From contig OX638368.1 of the NCBI GenBank assembly GCA_951812925.1, positions 5,766,001 through 5,830,000 on the forward strand: a stretch of DNA of 64,000 nt, in the 5' to 3' direction. A program made the position numbers and the translations under genes. Under the pieces are notes generated by a model that had not been told where the DNA came from, ran no database searches, and worked only from the letters and a program-made list of their open reading frames with translations. The number at the start of each line of letters is the position of its first letter. Position 1 is the first letter of the stretch. Below, in pieces: positions 1 to 13,200 of the stretch. Source of the DNA: Calliopum simillimum (lineage: Eukaryota > Arthropoda > Insecta > Diptera > Lauxaniidae).

Positions 1-1979
1 TTAGGACCATTGGTAGTCAAAACCAAAACAAGATGAGACTTTTAAGATCATTTGCAAGGCCAACCGAAATACAGGAAGAATTTTCTTGAATTGTAGCAAG
101 TACGCAGGTGATAAATTAAGGATGAATCTTGACCCGGTGCGGCCTGCAAAATCATTTAATGAATGTAGCGAGCGCAGTAAAAGTCGAAAAACCAAAGAAA
201 TTTGAAAACTAAAACAAAAATTACTATGTTTTTGGAAAACTTGAGATTTTATTACTTTCCAGTTAAATTATTAGTTCGGAGATTGAAAAGTTGAAGCTTT
301 GGTAAGTTATGTTGGCCTCTATTATCAATTTGTTGGGAATTCAGCATTACTGTATTAGCCCAGTTAACAATACCGAAAGAATAAACCATATCTATTAAAT
401 AAGGTACAGTGATATAGAATGTTTGAAATTTGTTTATGGTGGTTTTGTCTCTAGCGCCCTCTGTGAAAAAATTTTCTATTCTGTAGTGCTTTCGAACTAC
501 TCTTCTAAGTTATATAAATTGATTGACACCTTGATAGCTAAAATCAATAAAGCAGTGTAGGACATAGAAGGCCCTAAAAGTTACTACAATTATCATGTGT
601 GCAGCGCCATCTATTAAATGTATTTCAAAAGTTGAATACTATCAAATTGTCATTTTAGTAATATGAAAGAGAAAAACTTTATAAGAACCAAAATCGGCTC
701 GGTTATACAGGAGCTACAAGTTCTCAAATTTTTGACTTGTCTGCAGCGACCTCTGTTGACAATTTTTTTAAACGAGTCTGTAATTGTTTTGATCGTCTGA
801 ATAATCTGAACAAAATGGCACCTCAATTTCCAAAATCGGACCAGTAGTTTCGGAATTATTAATTTTGACCAGGTCTTTAACTCAGATACCCCTATGTGCG
901 CCGTTTGCATTAACGATCATATTCATAGTATGGGTACTATTTTCTGATCCATAAGATCAGCTCCGCCCATTCCCTTGTATTTTTGAATTATTAGTAGGCA
1001 GTTCACATTAATTTGTTTCTGCTTGTCTACGCTTCACAGTGAAGGTGGTGCTTGGATCCAGAAAACAGCACGATTATCCATCCATTTTATCACAGAAATT
1101 AGGTTAAATGTGAAATAGCCTATGTCTCCTAGATTCATAGTTTCATCAGCCGGAAAATGTGTTTCCGATTACTATGTATCGTTTCGCATATCAACCGCTT
1201 GTTTTCTTTTGAATTGGTATCTGTGGACCTTCAGGTACAATACTCCATTTTCCATAAAATCGTACGTGTGCCCGTTTTTGAGAAATCCCAACTTAAATGA
1301 AATTTTTGATATCAAATGAAAAAACCAAAAAGCAAAAACATCAGAATTAAACAAGCTTATTTGGATTTTGAAATATTCTCATCTAAAAAAGTGAAAAATA
1401 CAGAATTATTAGCCTATAAGCGCGGGAGGGGGTCGAAGAGGGAGGTCACAAGAGAGCTTAATTATTGTAACCTTGAACCCTCATGTCTACTAGATTTGAA
1501 AATGTAAGTTAAAATGATTATAACCATTAAATTGATAAAAATAATTACCTACTGTTTTATCCTATTCGTATCATAAATACTTTCCTTATCGCCCAAAGGC
1601 AAATATACTTGCCAGTCATTCCCGATTGCTGGGTCGGCATATTTGAAATCGCTGAAAACTATAACCAAGTGCGTTCGTAAGGTATGATGCTTGTCTACAA
1701 AAATGTGAATTACCAGATCGGTACGCCCCCCCTGCACTTCCCACCAGCTATGAGTATAAAACTGACATTTCGACCAAATTACGGTAAAATTATCGACCTT
1801 TTAGATATAAGCTAGACCCCATGTCACTACACAACTTTTGTAGCCACAAGTCTCCTCTATATTTTACCTATATACAGCATTACGCTATCTATCACCAGGA
1901 AATTAAAAAAAAATTAAGCCTCTGGGCAAACATACTTGCATTTAGTCGTTAAAGGGTTAATAATACCTTGTAGCGAACA
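1..1979. other. No recognisable gene
   Basis: This AT-rich stretch has only short open frames with no family resemblance. It may be intron or upstream sequence of the NKCC gene, whose N-terminal exons are not in the window. A motif resembling the end of a piggyBac-like repeat (AAAGGGTTAA) occurs near 1953, just outside the repeat complex that starts at about 1980. I see no RNA gene. Confidence 0.5.
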
Positions 1980-3048
1980 AAAAGTGGGCGTGATCAAATA
2001 AGTGCATCGCCCACTTTTTAGTCCTTGAAAATTTTGATTCAATATTACTCGAAAACTACTCCAACAATTTTAATGAAAATTTAAAAGATTTTACTCCTAA
2101 AAACAAGTATCAATATGTGATATTCCGTTATTTTAGTAAAACTCGTTGGAGGGCGTGGCACCGCCCACAAAAATATAATACGCTATAAAAAGAAAACTAC
2201 TAAAGCAATCTTTCTGATTTTGACTGTAGGGAATCTCTTTTTTATTAGGCACCTACGACCTGAAAGTGGGCAATATATCACCGGTGTGCGTGGAACTTCC
2301 CATACAAGTAAAGCAAATTAAATGCTATTTCTCGCAAATGGTACAACATATTTTGATGAAATTTGATATGCGGATCTGGATCATAAGTATCTACAGCACA
2401 ACGAAAAGTGGGCTTTGTTCATTAATTGTCACGCCCACTTTTTACCAAAAATTTTAGTTAATAACTCAGGCACAAAAAAAAAATGTCATGAACTTTTTAT
2501 TTCTCATGTGCAGTCTTATGTACTTTTTGACCCTGAATCCGTCTTCATCAGCAGAACTGTCATTATTCCTGCAGGATTTTGAAATATCCTTGCTTGAAGT
2601 TGAAGAAAACGCTGTGTTCAGTCTTACTACGTATCTACAAGAAAAGGTGAAATCCTTTTTTATTAATGGCGTCGAATAGCCACACTCTTCCTTATCAAAA
2701 TATTCTTGCGGACTTTTCCAATAGATCTTACATTCGGAGGTATGATCCTTTGAAGATAAGATATTTTAGCCCCCATACAAGAGACGAAATATTTTGGGTG
2801 CTTGGCATATCCCATTTATTTATTTTAGAGCATTCTATTTCACCAAAAAAATTTCGAGTTCTTGATATTTTTCTATACCATTCGATAATTTCCGAGTTTT
2901 TTCTTATTATTATTCTCATCGGGTAATTTATCATTTTGAAAGCATGAACATTGGAGGTGAAAAGGTACGAATTTCATAACAAAAAATAGCTATGAATAAA
3001 AACATCGACTTAAATAATAAAATCAGATTGTTGACCGAGCAGGGATCC
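1980..3048 (+). repeat. Left arm of large inverted-repeat complex
   Basis: Most of this arm is repeated in reverse complement at about 6110-6925. The outermost part (1980-2480) matches the 420-bp tandem units of the right side. The inner part (about 2740-3048) matches 6110-6420. About 260 bp (2490-2740) has no partner in the right arm. It contains the hairpin-like words GGGCGTGGCACCGCCCAC and CGCCCACTTTTT that recur across the region. It encodes no recognisable protein. It could be a foldback-type transposon end or two opposite copies of one repeat. Confidence 0.7.
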
Positions 3049-3230
3049 AAATAGTTTTTAACCGGTCTTTCAACATGTGGCCGAGCGTTGTCATGTTGAA
3101 AAATTATGACTTCGTGTCTGGTCGCATATTCCGGTCGTTTCTCTGCTATGGCTCTATTTAAACGGATCAATTGTGTTCGATAGAGGTCACCTGTGAGCAT
3201 TACAGAGCATTACCTTGGTAATGAAAAATG
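3049..3230 (-). pseudogene. Mariner transposase fragment
   Basis: On the - strand this reads as a short piece of a mariner transposase: a DLYRTQLIRLNRAI segment, then a QHDNARPHV segment that is the second catalytic-Asp block of the D,D34D family, then PVKNYLD. The frame then runs into the inverted-repeat arm and the third catalytic block is missing. It is a truncated, inactive copy; I see no terminal inverted repeats for it. Confidence 0.75.
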
Positions 3231-4690
3231 CCTTTCGGCAGCAGTTTTCTTCATATTAAAGTAATGAAGAAGAAAACTTTTCAGGCAAAAAGACGCACAA
3301 TGACGGTAGCTTTCTAACGCATGTTCGGAATATTGGAACGATGGAATAATAATCAAGTAACGCCATCTCTTAGCAAACAGCACGAATTAAGTTATACCCT
3401 ATATATTATCTAAATCATTGTGAATTAATATTTAAATTCCCATTGTTAAATTGGCACAGGAATTCCAGTTGGTAGTTCCTAAAAACTGTTAAGAATAGCT
3501 TAAAATCGAGATTACTTGCATAACCATCCAACTAAGCTCGGCCTCTTTTTCTGTGGATAATCTAACTGTGCACTCTCATTTCTATAATATGTCATGTATC
3601 ATTTCCCTATCATATGAGTGTTCTCGTCTTTTCAGATCAATCAAAGGTCTTACTTCCAACTGATTTTGCAGCAGTTTCCACAACAACAAAGTAAATAAAG
3701 AAGTTCTCGCTCCGGAACGAGTAAAAATACAGCCCACTACTCCGTTACAGCTATAATATGAATGTCCCAATTAAGTCGATACTTTAACACATTGTGCATT
3801 TTTTGTAAATTTTACTTCACGCTACCTTCACATAAGGAGGGTAGGGTGGGATAATCTTAGCGAATTTAAACAACACAAGGTTTTTGAACAGTTGTTGCAT
3901 TAAGATAACCTAAAAACCGTGTTCGATACAGATAGCTCAGTTGTTTGCCAACCCATTTAGATTCTCAGATGAATAAAAGTTGGATTTCAGATTAAGAAGG
4001 TCAGATTCGGTGCATGATTACGAATGTCGCGTCGTTCGTCCATCTAGATTTCGCTTACTCTTGGGATATGTTCCCAATGTTTAACTTACAGGTACTAAGT
4101 GGTATGTCCACCTATTCATCATTTCCCACAATATTTATTTAAATTAATATGAACACGCCATACGACCAGAAAAGATGCTAGAGAAAACTTTTGACAATCG
4201 CTTTAATGGAAGGAACCCTCAGGGTGTTGCAGATGCACACGTTACAGCGATAACATCGTTAAATTTTTGTGTTTTGATGTTGTGCTAATCGATTTTATAT
4301 TTCGTTGTAACTTGAGGTAATGCAAATATTTGCATTTGGTAAAAAAAGAAAGCATTGTACTTTATAGACAGACAAAACAAAAAACACTTCAATACTTAGT
4401 AGAGTGGAGCTTAAGGAATTAAAAAAATTAAAGAGATTTAAGTCTTTAATAAAATAGAAAACAAAGATAAAATTTATATAAAATTTTGATAAGCTGAATT
4501 GATAAGCTCATTGATGGTGAATACTCAAGAATCAGGTACAATTCTAAAGTGTTGATATGTCATATAATTGGTGTCAACTAAAGTATTACACTTACGGTCA
4601 AAAAAAAAGCCGACAAGGATTTTTAGCTAAAATAGTTGGTTCTCCGCACTTTTTTTATGATTGTTAATGTGTAGTATGCCTAATAAGTAA
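3231..4690. other. Spacer between inverted-repeat arms, no gene seen
   Basis: AT-rich sequence between the mariner fragment and the Tc1 remnant. No open frame has family resemblance. Several oligo-A and oligo-T runs occur, but no repeat copy is obvious elsewhere in the window. Confidence 0.4.
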
Positions 4691-4693
4691 AAA

Positions 4694-5513
4694 TTGTCTT
4701 CAAATAATGCATTTACTGCATATATGTTGGCGTTAAAACAACGATATTTAAAAAAAAGGGTTTTGACTGAAAACCAAAAAATTGATATAATTGCATATAA
4801 GCAGCAAAATTTAAGAAATGTGGAAATGTGTGTCTTCAGTATGACAATTTTGAAAAGTTTTTTGGAAACAGAGAGTTAATTGCGTCGCACTGGAAGTGGC
4901 CGTCCAAGAAAAACAACTGAGAGGGAAGACAGAGCTGTAGTAAAAATAACCCGAAGAAATCGGCTTAAAACTGGTTCTAAAACTGCTGCAAAAGTAAAGA
5001 ATAACCAAAATATAAAGTTAGCACCTCAACTGTACAGCGCCGCTTGAGAGAAAATAACTTTTTTGCCCGCAGTCCTACGAAAAAATCGATTCTCACACAC
5101 AAGATGCGGTATAACAATAGGGCTTAACTCATATTCTCTGATGAGGGCCAAACAAATCTCATCAGTTCCGATTTGGGATGTACGTTCCGCCGCAGAAAAA
5201 GTTTGGCCAATGGTTTGGAAAGATTCCACTTCTGATAGGTTATATTAACTCCGCAGTTTATATTGACATCATTAAAATCGGCGTTTTACCTAGCATCGAC
5301 CGACTAAGCGAGCTCTTAGCAAAAGTCATGTTTCAAGATGATTCTGCACCTTGTCCTCGTTGGAAATCGCTAGATGTCCCACTTACCATTATGTTTTGCT
5401 TTATTTTTTTCGATAAATTTACAATAATGAGCTTTTTATTTTCGCGTTGGCAAAGAAATATATGGACCTTTTGGGAGTTATGTCAAGAAAATGGCCGGGT
5501 AAGGCCATTTTAA
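4694..5513 (+). pseudogene. Tc1-like transposase remnant
   Basis: The + strand reads as decayed Tc1 transposase. An N-terminal helix-turn-helix stretch (LTENQKIDIIAYKQQNLR) is followed in another frame by the Tc1 linker block GSGRPRKTTEREDRAVVK. Later come a FSDEGQ block (second strand of the catalytic fold) and a weak SIDRLSELLAKVMFQDD block (the QQDNDPKH-type Asp). Several stops and frameshifts separate the pieces, so it cannot make a working enzyme. It lies between the two arms of the inverted-repeat complex. Terminal repeats were not identified with confidence. Confidence 0.75.
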
Positions 5514-6109
5514 ACCGAAAAGCGTGCCAGGAGAAAACAAATATTATTAACAATATAACACTTAATAATGTTAAATTTAATAATATTAAGCTTAGGGCAG
5601 TTAAGGGTAAATATTGTTTTACACAACAATTTTATAATATCTTTCAAAATCAAAATCGGCTTTTTTTCGACCGTGTATGTGCTCAACAAATAACTTGGAC
5701 TATCAGTATTAAAAGTATTTAAATTTATTCAATACCTTGTACAAAAATAAATACCTCGTGAAAGAGATCAAGTAGGATTTATCAAATTACATTTTTTTAA
5801 TCTATAAATATGAAGAAAACTTTCTGCATACTTTATTTTAGTTAAGTTATTTACAAACTTGGAACCATTTGAAAGGTAGAAATGCAATGAGAAAAAAATT
5901 AAAAGTGATAAGTATAAAAAACACAGATTTTTGTCATTTAGACCTTCATTCAAGCTTTTGTTTTTGAGATCTTGATTTTATATCGTTTCCAACAAAAGTA
6001 ATATGGGCATTTCCATGGTGTCGAACTTGACTGTTGAGCACATTAAAAGTAAAAAAAAAGTCAAAATAAAACGGCTTAACTCATAGCTCTTAATTAGTCC
6101 TAGTACCTG
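5514..6109. other. AT-rich spacer after the Tc1 remnant
   Basis: No gene recognised. A small inverted pair GTGCTCAAC/GTTGAGCAC (near 5680 and 6027) may belong to the Tc1 element ends, but the arms are too short to be sure. Confidence 0.35.
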
Positions 6110-6925
6110 GAGACCGATCCCTGCTCGGTCAACAATCTTATCTTATCATTTTAGTCGATGTTTTTATTCATAGCTATTTTTTTCAATGATATTCGTACCT
6201 TTTCACCTCCAAAGCTTTCAAAATGATAAATTAACCGATGAGAAAAATAATAAGAAAAAACTCGGAAAATATCGAATGGTATAGAAAAATATCAAGAACT
6301 CCAAATTTTTTAAGAGAATTAGAATGACCTAAAATAAATAAATGGGATATGCCACGCACCCAAAATATTTCGCCTCTTGTATGGGGGCTGAAATATCTTA
6401 CCATCATGCCTCGGAAAGTTCATTAAATTTTTTTTTGTGCATGAGTTATTAACTAAAATTTTTATTTTGGTAAAAAGTGGGCCTTACCATTATTGAACAA
6501 AGCCCACTTTTCGTTATGCTTTAGATACTTGTAATCCAGATCCGCATACCAAATTTCATCAAAATATGTTGTACCATTTGCGAGAAATAGCATTTAATTT
6601 GTTTTACTTGTATGGGAGGTTCCACGCGCACCGGTGATATTTTGCCCACTTTCAGGTCGTAGGTGCCTAATAAAAAGTAGATTCCCTATAGTTAAATTCA
6701 GAAAGATTGCTTAAGTAGTTTTCTTTTTATAGCGTATTATATTTTTGTGTGCGGTGCCACGCCCTCCAACGAGTTTTCCTAATATAACAGCACATCACAT
6801 ATTGATACTTGTTTTCAGGGGTAAAATCTTTGAAATTTTCATTAAAATTGTTGAAGTCGTTTTCGAGTAATATTGAATCAAAATTTTCAATGGTTAAAAA
6901 AGGGGCGTGGCACTTCTTCGATCCC
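6110..6925 (-). repeat. Right arm of large inverted-repeat complex
   Basis: Reverse complement of the left arm at 1980-3048 minus its 260-bp extra segment. The inner edge carries CTGCTCGGTCAACAATCT, the mirror of the sequence ending at about 3048. The outer half runs directly into a tandem array of about 420-bp units. No coding potential is recognised. Confidence 0.7.
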
Positions 6926-7590
6926 GCCCACTTTTCGGTTATTACAAGGCATTGATATGTAGTACCTACATACCAAATTTCATAAAAATATCTTGTAACA
7001 TTTGCGAGAAATAGCATTTAACGTATTTTGCTTGTATGGGAGGTTCCACGCGCAATGGCGACATTTCGCCCACTTTCAAATCAGAGATGCCCTATTGCAA
7101 TTAGGCTCCTCACAGTTAATTTCAGAATGTTTGCTTCATTAGTTTTCTTTTTATACCGTTTTATATTTTTGTGGGCGGTGCCACGCCCTTCACCGAGTTT
7201 TCCCAATATAACGGCATATAACATATTAATACTTGTTTGCAGGGGTAACTTCTCCTAAATTTTCATTAAAATTGTTGGAGTCGTTTTCGAGTAATATTGG
7301 ATCAAAATTTTCAAGGGCTAAAAAGTGGGCGTGGCACTTCTTCGATCCCGCCCATTTTTTGTCCGTTATGAGGTATTATTAACCCGTACGCGCTCACCAA
7401 ATTTCATCCAAATACCTTGTATGGTTTACGAGTTATTACTTAATCAAATTTAAAATTTAAGGCTGTGCCACGCCCTCTGGTGAGCATTTACAAAGTTCAA
7501 ACTTAGCTCATTCTTCATTGTATGCTAATATCTAACACTACTCCAAGTTTCATTAAAATCGCTGTAGCCGTTTTCGAGAAAAAATTTTGG
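6480..7590. repeat. Tandem array of ~420-bp units (about 2.6 copies)
   Basis: Units start near 6480, 6901 and 7326. Each carries, in the same order, CGCCCACTTTT, a CCAAATTTCAT block, GAGAAATAGCATTTAA, GGGAGGTTCCACGCGCA, GGTGCCACGCCC and GTTTTCGAGTAATATT. The third copy is partial and diverged. The GGGCGTGGCAC...CGCCCAC words can pair as short hairpins. Similar blocks occur reversed at 1980-2460 and more distantly at 9690-9990. Confidence 0.8.
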
Positions 7591-7765
7591 CACAGAAATA
7601 AGTACAAAGAAACATACAATTTTATCTCGTATAAGAAGAGAAGATATAGCTCACGGTGGTTTTTAAAAAATTTTAACTTTTTGAAATACCACCCGCGATT
7701 TTTTTCAAGGATATTGTTGGGGGACCCTTCTAGTGTCTAAATCAGCAAACCGCGAAATCGAACGT

Positions 7766-9490
7766 CCAGCCGTTTTTTTTTCGACATTTTAGTTTTTTTA
7801 ACGATATTTGAGTATGTCTCGGTGTTTATATACATATTATGTACACATATATATGTATATACGTACATATATATACTTGTATATGTATATATGTGTAATA
7901 TATATATATGGATATATATATACATACATACATACATACATATAAATGGTATCGTTTCCGCACCATTTATTTTTAAAAAAAATTGGTTTTTTCGTATTTA
8001 AGAAGAACACAAACAAAAACCGGAAACAAAAATAGTCATTCCAGATGCGATTTTTGATGCTTAATCCGATTCCGGTATTAGAATTGCTCTATTACGTCTG
8101 GACTTTGAGATATCCTAACATAAATGTTTAAAGAACACCACTTTTTTTCCTATTTTTGAAGTTATATAACAAGATAAGGTAATATTATGCCGTAAAATCT
8201 GGTATGACAGTTAATAGTCCTAGTGTTTTCTTTGAAAACTCAATCAAACCGATAATGCTATCTTTTTTTTTTGTCGGAGATATACGTATCTTTGCCTAAA
8301 AAGTTAAAAAAGTGCAAAAACACGATTTTTGGCTATATTGGATGTCATATGCAGGACACACAAAATTTGTTTGTGAATTTCTATTACCAGAAGCATTTGG
8401 TACTTTCTTTTGGCTTTAAATTGAGCTATCAAATGTTTATCTGCAATATTTCTCTGCAAAGTTATGTTAACTTTAAAATCACACCATGCTCAACTCACAG
8501 TGTACGAGTATTCCTTATATTGCTGCAACATGGCGTCTTAAAATAGTCAGAACTTTTTAGAAAACAATTACAAGAGACCACTTGTTAGCTCATTTTGAAG
8601 ATTAAGAATGGTTTTAAATGTGTCGGTTAGTAAAAAAGAGCAGACGAATTCTGTCCGCACTGTATACAACCTCAAATATAGCCGAAAACCGAGATTTTTC
8701 ACTTTGAGTTTCATGGTGTGATTTTAAAGTTAACATAACTTTGCAGAGAAATATTGCAGATAAACATTTGATAGCTCAATTTAAAGCCAAAAGAAAGTAC
8801 CTAATGCTTCTGGTAATAGAAATTCACAAAAAAATTTTGTGTGTCCTGCATATGACATCCAATATAGCCAAAAATCGTGTTTTTGCACTTTTTTAACTTT
8901 TTAGGAAAAGATATCTCCGACAAAAAAAAAAGGAAGCGTTATCGGTTTGATTGAGTTTTCAAGGAAAAAACTAGGACTATTAACTGTTATACCAGATTTT
9001 ACGACATAATACCTCTTCTTGTTATATAACTTCAAAAATAGGAAACAAAATGGTGTCCTTTAAACATATATGTAAGGATATCTCAAAGTCCAGACGTAAT
9101 AGAGCAATTCTAATACCGGAATCGGATTAAGCTTCAAAAATCACATCTGGAATGACTATTTCTGTTTCCGGTTTTTGTTTGTGTTTTTCTTAAATACGAA
9201 AAAACCGATTTTTTTTTTAAATAAATGGTGCGGAAACGATACCTTTTATATGTATGTATGTATGTATGTATATATGTATATATCCATATATATATATATA
9301 TTACACATATATACATATACAAGTATATATATGTACGTATATACATATATGTATGTATATGTACGTATATACATATATGTATGTATATGTACGTATATAC
9401 ATATATATGTGTACATAATATGTATATAAACACCGAGACATACTCAAAAATCGTTAAAAAAACTAAAATGTCGAAAAAAAAAACGGCTGG
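7766..9490. repeat. 1.7-kb near-perfect palindrome with microsatellite in both arms
   Basis: Positions 7766-8488 are repeated in reverse complement at 8713-9490, leaving a 224-bp spacer. The arms start CCAGCCG and end CGGCTGG, and they match closely through mixed-complexity sequence (for example GGATGTCATATGCAGGACAC and its mirror). Each arm contains a TATATACATACA microsatellite (7830-7950; 9245-9430), which is longer in the right arm (three ~30-bp blocks against one). No transposase or other protein is recognisable, and I could not find a target-site duplication. A foldback transposon or an inverted segmental duplication fits best; if transcribed it would form a long hairpin RNA. Confidence 0.85.
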
Positions 9491-9689
9491 AAAAACTGGG
9501 TTACAAGGGATTAAAGTATTTTCAAAAATATTCAACAGAAAAGTTCACTAGGAGTTGCCAAAGACGAAAATTCTTAAAATTTAAGGAAAGCGAGTCAGAG
9601 ATGTAATAAATATGCAATGTGAGAAATCCTAATTGATTTTAAAGATTTTTTGGCTTTCGGTATACATTTTGTGACCGTGTATTCTTTTC

Positions 9690-9988
9690 ATGGAAGCGGC
9701 ACCCCTCTCCAAAAATTAACAACTTTTAATTAGCCTTTCTTAGTATTAAGCCTATCTCAGTACCGAATTCCATAAAAATCGGTGTAGCATTTAAGCACTG
9801 ATAGCGAATTATACCCATGAGGGTCGTGGCTCCGCCCACTGAAAAACATAATGGTCATTTTATCGTTCCTTAGTGTTAACTCTATCTCTATACCAAATTT
9901 CATAAAAATCGATGGAGTGGTTTAGCCGTGAAAGCGTTTTTTTTCTATTTAGGGGCGTGGCACCGCCCACTTTACAAAATATATAGTC
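9690..9988. repeat. Diverged ~140-bp modular repeats
   Basis: Two to three loose copies of a module with CCAAATTTCATAAAAATCG, then a GTGGTTTAG-type block, then GGGGCGTGGCACCGCCCAC. The same words appear in the 420-bp array at 6480-7590, and a looser version in the 25.7-26.4-kb element. It ends against the target duplication of the gypsy element. Confidence 0.55.
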
Positions 9989-9993
9989 CTATG

Positions 9994-10151
9994 TGTAATG
10001 TTCTTACGTGTTATTAAAACTAATGTTAATTGGTGACTAAAAACTTATATTGAGTAAGAGGCTTAAGAGACTGTACATTACTAAATAACACTGACGATCT
10101 AAGACTTACGATAAGTTACATTTATATTGGTATTTAAGTACATACATATCA
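9994..10151 (-). repeat. Gypsy 3' LTR
   Basis: 158-bp long terminal repeat, near-identical to 14192-14345 apart from a few substitutions and a small indel near its 10140 end. Preceded on the element strand by the polypurine tract. Confidence 0.9.
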
Positions 10152-10244
10152 TTTTCTCCCAAATTTTAATGAATTTGATGTTAATACGTTTTGCAAAAAG
10201 TTCTTAATACTACAAATACTATACAAAATATGAAGATTACAAAT

Positions 10245-13200
10245 TCAGGTTTTATCTTCAAATTGTTTTCTAGTTTTAATTCGTTCAGAACGTCTAACAA
10301 AATATTCAGCATCTATATTAGAGCTTTCGGTTCGTTTACGTTTTAAATTTGAATAAGTACTATAAGTTATAACTTGAGGATTAAATTTCACAACTTTTCC
10401 AACACATATTTTCATCTGATTTATATGCGCTACTCTCTTTCTTCTATTTACATCAATCAAATATCTTATACTAAGTACTAAGTGTCTTAATTACCTTTGC
10501 ATGCAGCCATTTACAATAATTGTTGAAAATATTTCTATAAAGTATTATTTCATTTGGTTTATATTCAATAATTTTATCCAAATTTTTCTTATTAACTTGT
10601 TTACATTCTCTCATATTTTCTTTATTCACAAAATTGTTTTTAAGATTTGATTTAGATAATTCATTGCATCCTAACTTTTCATATCCTATTTTAGGATTTA
10701 CAAAATCCAGCAAGGTTTTTGGTTTATATTTAAATATCATATTTGCTGGTGATACTTTTGTCCTAGTAGTTGGTGTTGTACGGTATTTAAGTAAAAATTA
10801 TTTATCTTAAAATCCCAAGATTTATTCCTTAGTTTTGGATCAACAAAATACTTTTTCAAAGAATTTTTAACAATCTGCACTCCACGTTCCGCACTACCAT
10901 TCGATTGTGGATGATACGGAGGCGATTTTAAACACTCAATACCACTCTTTGTACAAAATTCAATGAACTGTTTGGATCCAAACGGCGGACCATTATCTGA
11001 CACTAATTGCTTTGGCAACCCAAATATTGCAAAAAAATTCCGCAAAGTTCCATTGGCAGTGGTAGTTTTTAAAATTTTCGCGTCAATCCATTTTGAATAT
11101 GTATCGAAAATTACCAAAATCGTTACATTTTCAATTTTGCAAAAATCAATATGTATTCGCTCAAATGGGTAATTTGGCTTCGGTCATGATGACAAATTTG
11201 GTTTACCTGCATTTTGAGTTACTGCACATGTATCACAAGATTTTGAAAATAGTTCGATATCATAATCAATACCTGGCCACCACAGATATGTTCTCGCCAA
11301 CGATTTCATTTTGACTATACCTATGTGATCACTATGTAAAAGATGTAGTACCTTACTAAAAAGAGATTGAGGTATAACTACGCGATCACCATAAAACAAA
11401 CATCCATTTTCCGTACCTAATGACAAACGCTTTTGATAAATATTGCCCAACGCTGCAGTCGATTAGACGTAACTGCGGTAAATCTTTTCGATTTGAAAAT
11501 ATTTCTTTTAGCGGTTCATGGTCGCTTTCTATTGTAAAATTCAGACCATAAACATATTTAAACTCACGAACCGAAAATACAATAGCCAGAGCTTCACGAT
11601 GAAGCTGAGAATAATTCTGCTCAGCAGGCTTTAAGGTGCTAGACACAAATATAACAGGTCGCTCTTGACCATCTATCAAGTGCGATAAAACTCCGCCAAC
11701 ACCATAAGGGCTTGCGTCCCAAGATATTATAATAGGCTTTGTAGGATCATAGTGAGCTAAAGTGCCCATATCCACAACTAACTTCTTAGTTTTCTCAAAT
11801 GATTCCTGATGCTCCTCTGACCAGCACCATTTTGTATTGGTCTTAGTAAGATCAAATATCAAATGAAATTCAAATTAGGTATACAGTGGTTGTAATAATT
11901 CACCATACCCAAGTACGATTTTAGTTGCATTTTATTTTTGGGCTCAGGTGCTTCCATAACAGCTTTGACCTTCTGTTTTGATGGAGTCACACCATCACCA
12001 CAAATTGCATATCCCAAGTACTCAATTTCCTCTTGCAAAAACTGACATTTATCAAAATTGACTTTTACGTTGTACTCAAGTAACTTATTAAAAACTTTGT
12101 ACATATTTTCCTTACATTCTTCTAAACTACTTTCACCTATCAAGATGTCATCGAAATAGACCTGCACTTTATTTAACCCTTTTAAAATTTCACATATTAT
12201 TTTTGTAAATATTGTAATTGTGGTGCAGTTTTTAAACCATAAACAAGGCGTTTAAACTGAAATAAGCCAATATGTGTTTTAATAGTCAAAAGCTCCTTGA
12301 TCTTTCAGAAACGTTTACTTGAAGGAATGCACCTGTGAGGTCTATTTTGCAAAAGTATTTCCACCCTGACAAATTAGCTAGAATGTCATCTATTCGTGGA
12401 ATAACATAATGTACTATTTCAACAAAACGATTAATTGTTCTTCTACAATTTACACATAATCTAATAGATCCATCCCCTTTATTAACAATAACTATAAGAC
12501 TTGCCCACTTACTTCTAACGACAGGAACAAGTACACCTTCTTTACATATTCTATGAATTTCGTCTTCTACTTTTTTCCTTAACCCAAATGGAACTGAATA
12601 CGCTTTTGCGAAAATAGGGTGATACTCATCTTTAAGAGTAATCTCTGCTTCATAATTTTTGATACAAGAATCGTTGTTTTTCGAAAATAAACTTATACTT
12701 TTCCATATCAAAACTCAAATATGGCTCATTTGTTCTTACATTATTTATTTCATTGAATATTTCACGCCAACTAGGAACAAGTATATTCAACCAATTTCGA
12801 CCTATCATCAAATTAAATTTATGGGGGGAATCCAACACAAACAATTCTAATTTAAACAACTCGTTTTTATACACAACACGCACAACAACACTACCAACAA
12901 CAACAACATGGTCACCTGTAATAACTTTTAAATTTTTACACTTTTTCTGTAACTCAATATGATCAAAAAATTTTAAATAATCAGGAAGATGACATACGGA
13001 AACACAGGCTCCCGTATCAATTTCCATATTAAATAATTTTCCTTCCAATGATATTTTAACTTCCAATGGATTTGTAGAATTACATGTAACAATATTATAC
13101 AAATAACTACAATCATTTTGGTTACAATTATTTTCCAAATCTTCGCCTGAATACCCTAAGTTACAACAATCAATATTATTTACAGAAAATTTACTTTTTC

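Noticed and set aside
9134..9551. Tyr/Ile-rich open frames on both strands
   Set aside because: They are translations of the TATATACATACA microsatellite in the palindrome arm.
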